A stretch of 5,828 nucleotides of DNA from Flavobacteriales bacterium (GTDB lineage: Bacteria > Bacteroidota > Bacteroidia > Flavobacteriales > UA16): assembly GCA_030831885.1 (NCBI GenBank), contig JAURKF010000126.1, positions 1-5,828 of the forward strand, written 5' to 3'. Made by a program: the position numbers and the translations under genes. Below are positions 1 to 5,323 of this stretch, piece by piece (position 1 is the first letter of the stretch; every line of letters begins with the position of its first letter). A model generated the notes under the pieces. That model made no database searches. It was not told the DNA's origin and was given only the letters and a program-made list of their open reading frames with translations.

Positions 1-1211
1 ACACATCGCTTGCGCTGGCTTTTGAAAGAATATCGAGGGTGGATGTGGAGATAGTATCCTGGACACAGCAATATCCGGGCATCATCCCACGCCAGTTTCG
101 CGACTTGCAGAGCAAGGTGGACTTGCTAAAAGGCAGTAAAGTTCCTGTCACGTATCTTACCAACTATAATAATCCGTTCTCGTGGCGAAGGACGGTTCAA
201 TATATTATTTCAAGAAGACCGGATGTGGTCGTTTTCCAATGGAGTATAGCACTTCAGGGTTTGCCCATGGGCGCAATGGCACGCTCACTGAAGAAGGCTG
301 GTGTTCATGTTGTGTTCGATGTGCATTTTGTAATCCAAAAAGAGCACAGTTTTATCGATCGCATACTGACGAAGCGCGCCTTGAAAGAAGCAAATTCTTT
401 TGTGGTTCATGCTTCGCAAACGTATCGTGAACTTCAGAAACTTTTTCCCGAAAAACCCTGGAAGGTCGTGTCGAAACTCGATAGCTTGGAGCGTGATGAA
501 GTGCAGGTTGTTCAATTGTTTCATCCCGTTTACGACCTATACAGGCCTATAGATGGTTTGGATATTGAAGCCGAAAAGCGTAAGCTCGGCTTGAATAAGC
601 ACGTGTTTTTATTTTTTGGTTTTATTCGGAAATACAAGGGTCTCGATTTGGCCATAGAAGCATTTGCCGAAGTTTGTAAGCAGCGAAATGATGTGTCGTT
701 TTTGATTTGCGGTGAAAGCTTTTGGCACACACTCGATAAAACGAAATGGTCAACACGACTGAAGCAATTTCTTTTTGGACTAGCGAAAAAAATAGTGCTT
801 CAGAAGTCGGACGATGAACGCGAATATGTACCTCTGGAGCTGATAAGGGAGCTGGGTATCGAAAGGCATTGCGTCGTTTTCAATCGGTTTATTGGTAACG
901 AGGAGTTACCTGTTTTTTTTCAGGTTTCGGATGCCGCAATTCTGTTTTACCGAACGGCAACTCCCAGTGGTATTGAGTCGTTGAGTTATAATTTTAAACT
1001 TCCCATTCTTGCGACTCGGGTGGGGCATTTTCCGGAAACAATCGAAGACGGGTTCAACGGGTATCTGGCCGATGCGGAGAACACCCATGATATGGCTCGC
1101 GTTATGCTTCATTTCTTGGATAATCCCATCGATCGCAATAACGTTGTGAAGGCTACCCAAAACATGAGCTGGGATAACTTCGCCGATGCTATTGCCGGTG
1201 TCGGCAAATGA
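1..1211 (+). CDS. Glycosyltransferase, GT4/GT-B-like, 5'-truncated by the window edge
   Basis: Probable glycosyltransferase that moves a sugar from an activated donor onto a glycan, lipid or other acceptor at the cytoplasmic side of the membrane; donor and acceptor cannot be told. Numbering from the GTG at 39, the N-terminal half shows Rossmann-type strands (VEIVSW 3-8, PDVVVFQW 61-68, VHVVFDVHF 89-97) and the domain-linker motif LFHPVYDLY (160-168). The C-terminal half has the GT-B second domain: VFLFFGFIRKYKGLDLAIEAF (about 189-209), VSFLICGE, the region around TPSGIESLSYNFKLP (308-322), and GHFPETIEDGFNGYL. The usual GT4 EX7E glutamates are not in place there. The GTG at 39 is unlikely to be the start: the frame stays open to the window edge and reads TSLALAFERISR before it, which fits the helix preceding the VEIVSW strand, so some N-terminal residues lie outside. 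TGA ends it 60 bp before the DPP III gene. The family is clear; the specific function is unknown. Confidence 0.85.
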   Translation, partial: TSLALAFERISRVDVEIVSWTQQYPGIIPRQFRDLQSKVDLLKGSKVPVTYLTNYNNPFSWRRTVQYIISRRPDVVVFQWSIALQGLPMGAMARSLKKAGVHVVFDVHFVIQKEHSFIDRILTKRALKEANSFVVHASQTYRELQKLFPEKPWKVVSKLDSLERDEVQVVQLFHPVYDLYRPIDGLDIEAEKRKLGLNKHVFLFFGFIRKYKGLDLAIEAFAEVCKQRNDVSFLICGESFWHTLDKTKWSTRLKQFLFGLAKKIVLQKSDDEREYVPLELIRELGIERHCVVFNRFIGNEELPVFFQVSDAAILFYRTATPSGIESLSYNFKLPILATRVGHFPETIEDGFNGYLADAENTHDMARVMLHFLDNPIDRNNVVKATQNMSWDNFADAIAGVGK

Positions 1212-1239
1212 CAACGGAGCGATCCTTTGCTTTCAGTCC

Positions 1240-1247
1240 TATATTCG
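1240..1247 (+). promoter_or_regulatory. Possible -7 promoter element upstream of the DPP III gene
   Basis: TATATTCG matches the Bacteroidota -7 consensus TAnnTTTG with one mismatch and lies 24 nt before the chosen ATG. No TTG is found about 19-21 bp upstream, so the -33 half is missing. A TATAAT string at 1253-1258 is also present but is not the preferred element in this phylum. The gene may be read from here, or as the second gene after the glycosyltransferase, since no terminator lies between them. Confidence 0.3.
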
Positions 1248-1271
1248 CCATCTATAATCAAAACAATTGCA

Positions 1272-3317
1272 ATGCGCTATGTATCATTTGGTCTATTGAC
1301 CGCCCTATCACTTGCGCTTTTCTCTTGCGGAGAAAAAGCTGCAAAAAAAGAAGAAGCAAAATCACAAACGGAAGTTCAACAGCGAATTGAGGTAGATGGA
1401 AAACTCTACCAAAGCGAGCAGTTCGCTGATTTGCGGGTACTCCACTATTATATTCCACAATGGGATAGTTTGTCGTTAAAACAGAAGGAACTCGTTTATT
1501 ATCTTCATGAGGCAGGACTTGCCGGCCGCGATATTATGTTCGATCAGAATTGCAAATACAATTTGCCTGTACGCCATGCGCTTGAAAATATTTACACCGA
1601 ATTCAAGGGAGATAAAACAACCGAAGGCTGGAAACAACTCGATTTATACTTGAAGCAGATTTGGGCCCATACAGGTATTCATCATCATTACAACAGCACC
1701 AAGTTGACACCCGGATTTACTGCCGACTATTTCAAGGAAGTGTGTCAGGCAACCGGAACAATTGTTAGCGATGAAGTCAACCGTGTTCTGTTCGACAAGG
1801 ATTTTATGGCAATGAAAGTTGAAAGTGATATAACCAAGGATTTGATTGCTAATTCTGCAGTGAACTTTTATGAAGGGGTTTCTGCTGCGGAAGTCGATTC
1901 ATTTTACAATGCGATGCGGAAACCGGGCGATCGAGCACCTATGGAGTATGGATTGAATAGTAAGCTTGTGAAGGAAAACGGCAAGCTGGTGGAAAAGCCT
2001 TGGAAGGTGGGCGGAATCTACTCCGAAGCTCTTGAAAAGGTAGTTTATTGGTTGGAGAAGGCTGAGAAGGTCGCCGAAAACGATAAGCAGGCAGCAGCTT
2101 TGCGATTGCTGAAGCAATATTATCTCACGGGCGATTTGATGCAGTGGGCGAATTTTAATATTACCTGGACACAGGCAACCGAAGGTGATATCGATTTCAT
2201 ACAAGGATTCGTAGAAACGTATAATGACCCCCTCGGTATGCGCGGCAGCTTTGAGAGTGTTGTTGAAATCAAGGATTTTGAAGCTTCGCAGCGTATGAAG
2301 GTGATGATGGACAATGCTCAGTGGTTTGAAGATAATAGCAGCACTGCTGCAGAGCATAAAAAGGAGAAGGTTGTGGGAATCACTTACAACATTGTAAATG
2401 TGGCCGGCGAGAGTGGCGATGCATCACCGCAAACTCCTATTGGGGTGAATTTGCCCAATGCCAATTGGATTCGCGCTAAGTACGGCAGTAAGAGCGTCAG
2501 TTTGGGCAATATTGAGGACACCTACGAAAAGGCCAGCGGTGCAGGGTTGTTGGGGGAATTTGCCCATGATGACGAGGAGGTGCGCCTTGCCAAGGAGTTT
2601 GGCGGACTTGCAGGTAAGTTGCACACGGCCATGCACGAAGTGATTGGCCATGCCAGCGGAAAAATCAATGATGGCGTTGGACAGCCGCGCGAAACTCTGA
2701 AGAATTATGCGAGCACTATTGAAGAAGGTCGCGCCGATCTTGTTGCTCTTTACTTCGTGATGGACCCAAAGCTTGTTGAATGGGGCCTCATGCCTAGCCT
2801 TGAGGTTGGAAAGGCTGAATACGATGGATACCTGCGCAATGGCTTGCTGGTTCAACTGCGAAGAGTAGGCGAGGGTAAAGACCTAGAAGAGGCTCACATG
2901 CGCAATCGCGCATGGATTAGCAACTGGCTTATCGAAAAGGGTAAGTCCGATGGCAGTGTAGCCATGATAACCCGCGATGGAAAAACCTACATCGATATCA
3001 AGGACTACGATAAAATGCGCTCGAATGTGGGGGTGTTGCTCAAAGAAGTGCAGCGTATCACCAGTGAAGGAGATTTCATGGCGGCGTCGGCATTGGCTGA
3101 TAATTATGGTAAGAAGGTAGATCAGGCCCTGCGCAAGCAGGTCATTGATCGTGCTGCGAAATTCAACATCGCGCCTTTCAATGCAATGGTTAATCCGGTG
3201 CTGGAGCCAGTAATGGACAATCAGGGAAATGTTACTGATGTGAAAGTGTCTTATCCGACTAGTTTCACTGAGCAGCACTTGTATTACGGCCGAAAGTATT
3301 CATTTCTGCCCCATTGA
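1272..3317 (+). CDS. Dipeptidyl peptidase III, M49 family zinc metallopeptidase, predicted lipoprotein
   Basis: Zinc exopeptidase that removes dipeptides from the N-terminus of oligopeptides. The 681-aa product is close to the roughly 675-700 residues usual for bacterial members. The zinc site is visible: HEVIGH at residues 455-460 (the M49 HEXXGH form, two His ligands and the catalytic Glu456) and EEGRAD at 484-489, whose second Glu (485) is the expected third ligand. Conserved family stretches such as DFIQGFVETYNDPLGMRG (from about 308) precede them. The ATG at 1272 is chosen because it gives a compact signal peptide, MRYVSFGLLTALSLALFSC, ending in a lipobox-like LFSC (Cys19) followed by a hydrophilic Lys/Glu linker; a TTG at 1227 would add 15 unrelated residues. 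The upstream bases are A-rich with no Shine-Dalgarno, as is common in Bacteroidota. Placement in the periplasm or on a membrane surface is inferred from the lipobox. A strong terminator follows the stop. Identity is very secure; the physiological substrate is not known. Confidence 0.95.
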   Translation: MRYVSFGLLTALSLALFSCGEKAAKKEEAKSQTEVQQRIEVDGKLYQSEQFADLRVLHYYIPQWDSLSLKQKELVYYLHEAGLAGRDIMFDQNCKYNLPVRHALENIYTEFKGDKTTEGWKQLDLYLKQIWAHTGIHHHYNSTKLTPGFTADYFKEVCQATGTIVSDEVNRVLFDKDFMAMKVESDITKDLIANSAVNFYEGVSAAEVDSFYNAMRKPGDRAPMEYGLNSKLVKENGKLVEKPWKVGGIYSEALEKVVYWLEKAEKVAENDKQAAALRLLKQYYLTGDLMQWANFNITWTQATEGDIDFIQGFVETYNDPLGMRGSFESVVEIKDFEASQRMKVMMDNAQWFEDNSSTAAEHKKEKVVGITYNIVNVAGESGDASPQTPIGVNLPNANWIRAKYGSKSVSLGNIEDTYEKASGAGLLGEFAHDDEEVRLAKEFGGLAGKLHTAMHEVIGHASGKINDGVGQPRETLKNYASTIEEGRADLVALYFVMDPKLVEWGLMPSLEVGKAEYDGYLRNGLLVQLRRVGEGKDLEEAHMRNRAWISNWLIEKGKSDGSVAMITRDGKTYIDIKDYDKMRSNVGVLLKEVQRITSEGDFMAASALADNYGKKVDQALRKQVIDRAAKFNIAPFNAMVNPVLEPVMDNQGNVTDVKVSYPTSFTEQHLYYGRKYSFLPH

Positions 3318-3339
3318 GAAATATAATAGTTGAAGTTGG

Positions 3340-3371
3340 AAAGCGATCACTTCGGTGATCGTTTTTCTTTT
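3340..3371 (+). terminator. Rho-independent terminator after the DPP III gene, with UUCG tetraloop
   Basis: CGATCAC (3344-3350), loop TTCG (3351-3354) and GTGATCG (3355-3361) form a perfect 7-bp stem closed by C-G around the extra-stable UUCG loop. A G-T wobble and three A-T pairs (3340-3343 with 3362-3365) extend it to 11 pairs. A T-rich tail (TTTTTCTTTT, 3362-3371) follows. It starts 22 nt after the DPP III stop codon. Confidence 0.93.
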
Positions 3372-3385
3372 CCATAAATGCTCTA

Positions 3386-3393
3386 TACTTTCG
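3386..3393 (+). promoter_or_regulatory. Probable -7 element of the promoter for the beta-barrel protein gene
   Basis: TACTTTCG matches TAnnTTTG with one mismatch. It ends 6 nt before the ATG at 3400, so transcription would start at or within a few bases of the start codon. There is no clean TTG at the -33 position; that region falls in the T-rich tail of the preceding terminator. The existence of a promoter here is supported by the terminator just upstream, which would otherwise leave the gene silent. Confidence 0.6.
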
Positions 3394-3399
3394 CAATCT

Positions 3400-4104
3400 A
3401 TGATAGGTAGATTTTTAACAGTGGCTTTTTGCCTCTTCGCGCTGGGCACAGCAGCACAAATGGAAATTGGTGGACCCCGAAACTCGAAGGCATTCAATGA
3501 TACGGTGTGGACCATTTCAGGTAGGACTCCATTGGGGCCGGGCAATCGCAAGCTCAAGCTCGATTTTGCGCTGGACGCCCGCCAGACACTTATTGGAACA
3601 AAACCTACACGATTAGGGGGATTGAGAATTGGCATTGAATACAGGCGTGTGCACCGATTTGGTTTAGGATTCTACGGACTTGGTAAGGGAGTCGTGTTGG
3701 ACGAACTTCCTGATGTCGATACTACGATCACACGCGCTAAGCTTACGCTGGCTTATCAAAGTCTTTATTACGAGCGGGTGCTGCACTTTAGTCGAAAGTG
3801 GGAGTGGGTTGCTACTTGTCATTTCGGAAAGGGCGTGGTAACAGGTGAAATTGAGCGCGGAAACTCCGATTCTCAAGAGTTGCCCAAAACAAGATTAACC
3901 GTACTGGAATTCTCTACTACCGGTTTCTATAATTGGAATTATTGGCTTAGCACGGGAGCGGGCTTCGGGTATCGCTCGATGTACGGATTAACTGATGACA
4001 TTGAAGATGTGTACGAGTCTCCGGTTGTATTGCTGCGTGTGCGAATTAAACTAGGTAAGCTTGTCCGCAGTATTTGGGATAAAGACACCCAAAATCTCTA
4101 CTAA
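3400..4104 (+). CDS. Secreted protein, probable outer-membrane beta-barrel, function unknown
   Basis: A 234-aa product. Residues 1-19 form a Sec signal peptide (MIGRFLTVAFCLFALGTAA) with probable signal peptidase I cleavage before Gln20. The mature part has many short segments of alternating hydrophobic and polar residues rich in Gly and aromatics, typical of membrane beta-strands: about 72-82 (GGLRIGIEYRR), 86-95, 113-128, 130-143, 163-176, 180-192 and a final strand near 207-219 (SPVVLLRVRIKLG). Acidic stretches between them (DELPDVD, TDDIEDVYES) look like loops. No enzyme motif is visible. The upstream GTG at 3355 is rejected because it lies inside the terminator stem. The gene has its own promoter, and a separate promoter precedes rpsL downstream, so it looks monocistronic. 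A short barrel of around eight to ten strands is my inference; I do not recognise a named family, and a periplasmic beta-rich protein is an alternative. Confidence 0.75.
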   Translation: MIGRFLTVAFCLFALGTAAQMEIGGPRNSKAFNDTVWTISGRTPLGPGNRKLKLDFALDARQTLIGTKPTRLGGLRIGIEYRRVHRFGLGFYGLGKGVVLDELPDVDTTITRAKLTLAYQSLYYERVLHFSRKWEWVATCHFGKGVVTGEIERGNSDSQELPKTRLTVLEFSTTGFYNWNYWLSTGAGFGYRSMYGLTDDIEDVYESPVVLLRVRIKLGKLVRSIWDKDTQNLY

Positions 4105-4182
4105 AAGCTACGTTATTTGAGATTGATTTCTACTGTGCCATTTTGGGCGAGAATGGGCCTTGATTTTTTGGTCTGAACACTT

Positions 4183-4195
4183 CAAAACCGTTTTG
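4183..4195. repeat. Perfect 13-bp dyad CAAAAC-C-GTTTTG
   Basis: Two exact 6-bp inverted half-sites around a central C. It lies about 120 bp upstream of the -33 element of the str promoter and 79 bp after the barrel gene stop. As RNA it could form a 5-bp stem with a CCG loop, but no T-tract follows at once, so it is not a normal terminator. It may be a protein-binding dyad or chance in AT-rich DNA. Confidence 0.4.
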
Positions 4196-4206
4196 GTGGG
4201 CAGGAT

Positions 4207-4223
4207 GTGAATTTTTTTTTCAC
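4207..4223. repeat. Inverted repeat GTGAA-T7-TTCAC
   Basis: Exact 5-bp half-sites (4207-4211 and 4219-4223) flank seven T residues. As RNA this is a weak hairpin; as DNA it is a rigid T-tract with symmetric ends. It lies 11 bp after the 13-bp dyad and about 80 bp upstream of the -33 element of the str promoter. Confidence 0.35.
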
Positions 4224-4303
4224 GCCGACTCATTTTTAAAATACTGATAAGCAGCTAATTGGAAAGTAAAAAAAAATATTTCCAACAATTCTTTCGAGAG
4301 TTC

Positions 4304-4333
4304 TTGCACGAACGGAACTAAATCGTACATTTG
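4304..4333 (+). promoter_or_regulatory. Bacteroidota-type promoter of the str operon (TTG-N19-TACATTTG)
   Basis: TTG at 4304-4306 is the -33 element and TACATTTG at 4326-4333 matches the -7 consensus TAnnTTTG at every fixed base, with a 19-bp spacer, inside the usual 19-21 range. Transcription should start at about 4337-4341, giving an rpsL leader of roughly 60 nt. This is the best promoter in the window, as expected for ribosomal protein genes. A nine-A tract (4268-4276) and AT-rich DNA lie upstream. Confidence 0.85.
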
Positions 4334-4337
4334 CCGC

Positions 4338-4373
4338 CCGATTTTTCGGAGACATGAGTTCTATCGAAATCGG
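4338..4373 (+). promoter_or_regulatory. rpsL leader with two mutually exclusive hairpins
   Basis: CCGA (4338-4341) can pair with TCGG (4346-4349) as a small hairpin at the very 5' end of the predicted mRNA. Alternatively CCGATTT (4338-4344) pairs perfectly with AAATCGG (4367-4373), giving a 7-bp stem with a 22-nt loop that holds the ATG at 4354. Both use the same left arm, so only one can form at a time. A regulatory or stabilising role is inference. Confidence 0.35.
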
Positions 4374-4398
4374 TGAAAAAAAGCAATTTAGAGAACAG

Positions 4399-4800
4399 AT
4401 GCCAACCGTACAGCAACTAATCAAAAAGGGACGTACCCCTAAGACATACCGCAGCAAGTCTGTGGCGCTCGACTCATGTCCACAGCGTCGCGGTGTTTGC
4501 ACGAAGGTTTACACCACAACTCCGAAGAAGCCAAATTCGGCACTTCGCAAAGTGGCCAAGGTTCGTTTGACGAACAAGTTCGAAGTAATCGCCTATATCG
4601 GTGGTGAAGGACACAACCTGCAAGAGCACTCAATCGTGTTGGTGCGCGGTGGTCGTGTCAAGGACCTTCCAGGTGTGCGTTACCATATCGTGCGCGGTGC
4701 GTTGGACACTGCTGGTGTTAACGGACGTAACCAACGTCGCTCGAAGTATGGCACGAAGCGTCCAAAGCCAGGCGCACCTGCTCCGACGAAAAAGAAATAA
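4399..4800 (+). CDS. rpsL: 30S ribosomal protein S12
   Basis: S12 sits at the decoding centre of the small subunit, where it helps monitor codon-anticodon pairing. The 133-aa product has the family signature throughout: [25 protein letters not shown] (27-51), [13 protein letters not shown] (66-78) and [14 protein letters not shown] (83-96). Lys43, Lys88 and Pro91, positions where changes give streptomycin resistance or dependence, are all wild type; Asp89, the residue methylthiolated by RimO in other bacteria, is present. The lysine-rich tail [12 protein letters not shown] extends past the E. coli C-terminus, as in Bacteroidota. The ATG at 4399 gives the standard N-terminus [11 protein letters not shown]. 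An in-frame ATG at 4354 would add [15 protein letters not shown], which is foreign to the family and is taken to be leader. No clear Shine-Dalgarno precedes it; the upstream bases are A-rich. First gene of the str operon, 28 nt before rpsG. Confidence 0.98.
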   Translation: MPTVQQLIKKGRTPKTYRSKSVALDSCPQRRGVCTKVYTTTPKKPNSALRKVAKVRLTNKFEVIAYIGGEGHNLQEHSIVLVRGGRVKDLPGVRYHIVRGALDTAGVNGRNQRRSKYGTKRPKPGAPAPTKKK

Positions 4801-4828
4801 GATAATCCAAGAGACATAGCCCAATACA

Positions 4829-5296
4829 ATGAGAAGAAGAAAGGCCAAAAAAATTGCAGTGCTTCCTGATCCTAAGTTCAATGAAACCTTGGTAACCAAG
4901 TTCGTGAACAATATCATGCTTCAGGGTAAGAAGGGTACTGCGTTCAACATCTTCTATGATGCTATCGAAAAGGTATCAGCCAAGACGAATGAAGATGGTT
5001 TGGAAATCTGGCGCAAGGCGTTGGAGAATGTTACTCCAGCCGTTGAGGTTCGCAGCCGCCGTGTAGGTGGTGCTACTTTCCAGATTCCTACGCCAATACG
5101 CGACGAGCGTAAGAGCTCGATGGCAATGAAATGGTTGATTGGTTATGCCCGCTCACGCAACGAGAAGAGCATGGCAGATAAACTCGCCGGTGAAATCATC
5201 GCAGCTAGCAAAGGTGAAGGTGCTGCATACAAAAAGAAGGAAGACGTGCATCGAATGGCTGATGCCAATAAGGCATTTGCTCACTTCCGCGTGTAA
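4829..5296 (+). CDS. rpsG: 30S ribosomal protein S7
   Basis: S7 is the primary assembly protein of the 30S head, binding the 3' major domain of 16S rRNA near the E site. The 155-aa product matches the usual bacterial length of about 156. The basic N-terminus MRRRKAKK, the helical core ([21 protein letters not shown]), the beta-hairpin region [15 protein letters not shown] (73-87) and the end [18 protein letters not shown] (138-155) are typical of the family. It follows rpsL by 28 nt and precedes fusA by 27 nt, without terminator or promoter in either gap, so the three are co-transcribed. In E. coli S7 represses its own operon through a long rpsL-rpsG spacer; the short spacer here cannot hold that site. 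No strong Shine-Dalgarno is seen before the ATG. Confidence 0.98.
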   Translation: MRRRKAKKIAVLPDPKFNETLVTKFVNNIMLQGKKGTAFNIFYDAIEKVSAKTNEDGLEIWRKALENVTPAVEVRSRRVGGATFQIPTPIRDERKSSMAMKWLIGYARSRNEKSMADKLAGEIIAASKGEGAAYKKKEDVHRMADANKAFAHFRV

Positions 5297-5312
5297 TTAA
5301 ACTGAAGAAAAG

Positions 5313-5318
5313 AAAGGA
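5313..5318 (+). promoter_or_regulatory. Shine-Dalgarno sequence of fusA
   Basis: AAAGGA lies 5 nt before the ATG at 5324 in a purine-rich stretch. It is the only clear ribosome binding site of this kind in the window and supports the fusA start. Confidence 0.7.
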
Positions 5319-5323
5319 ACAAC

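Larger units (their letters stand above)
4105..4325. other. AT-rich intergenic region without a recognisable gene
   Basis: The region between the barrel gene and the str promoter has no credible coding frame. It holds weak inverted repeats (AATCTC 4093-4098 with GAGATT 4119-4124; CCATT 4138-4142 with AATGG 4152-4156, followed 7 nt later by TTTTTT), two better dyads listed separately, and runs of nine T (4212-4220) and nine A (4268-4276). None of the hairpins is a convincing terminator for the upstream gene. No tRNA-like or riboswitch-like fold was recognised by eye. Confidence 0.6.

Noticed and set aside
913..920. Run of eight T in the glycosyltransferase gene as a phase-variation tract
   Set aside because: The run is short, encodes Val-Phe-Phe in a conserved place, and the frame continues normally; no sign of switching.
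1227..1271. TTG start at 1227 for a longer DPP III
   Set aside because: It would bury the lipoprotein signal peptide behind 15 unrelated residues; the ATG at 1272 gives a proper signal and overlaps the A-rich initiation context.
1899..2855. Minus-strand open frames of 152 and 143 codons opposite the DPP III gene
   Set aside because: They lie fully opposite a gene with intact M49 motifs, show no recognisable domain or start signals, and look like antisense shadows.
3355..3399. GTG start at 3355 for the beta-barrel protein
   Set aside because: It lies in the right arm of the DPP III terminator and upstream of the gene's own -7 element; the ATG at 3400 starts a clean signal peptide.
4138..4169. 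CCATT/AATGG hairpin followed by six T as terminator of the barrel gene
   Set aside because: Only five pairs, a 9-nt loop and a 7-nt gap before the T run make it too weak to annotate as a terminator.
1227..4398. Three genes (DPP III, barrel, rpsL) each with exactly 15 extra in-frame codons upstream of the preferred start
   Set aside because: The extensions share no sequence, begin with different codons (TTG, GTG, ATG) and one lies in a terminator; the equal length is coincidence.
4441..4680. Streptomycin-resistance changes in rpsL
   Set aside because: Lys43, Lys88 and Pro91 are all the wild-type residues.
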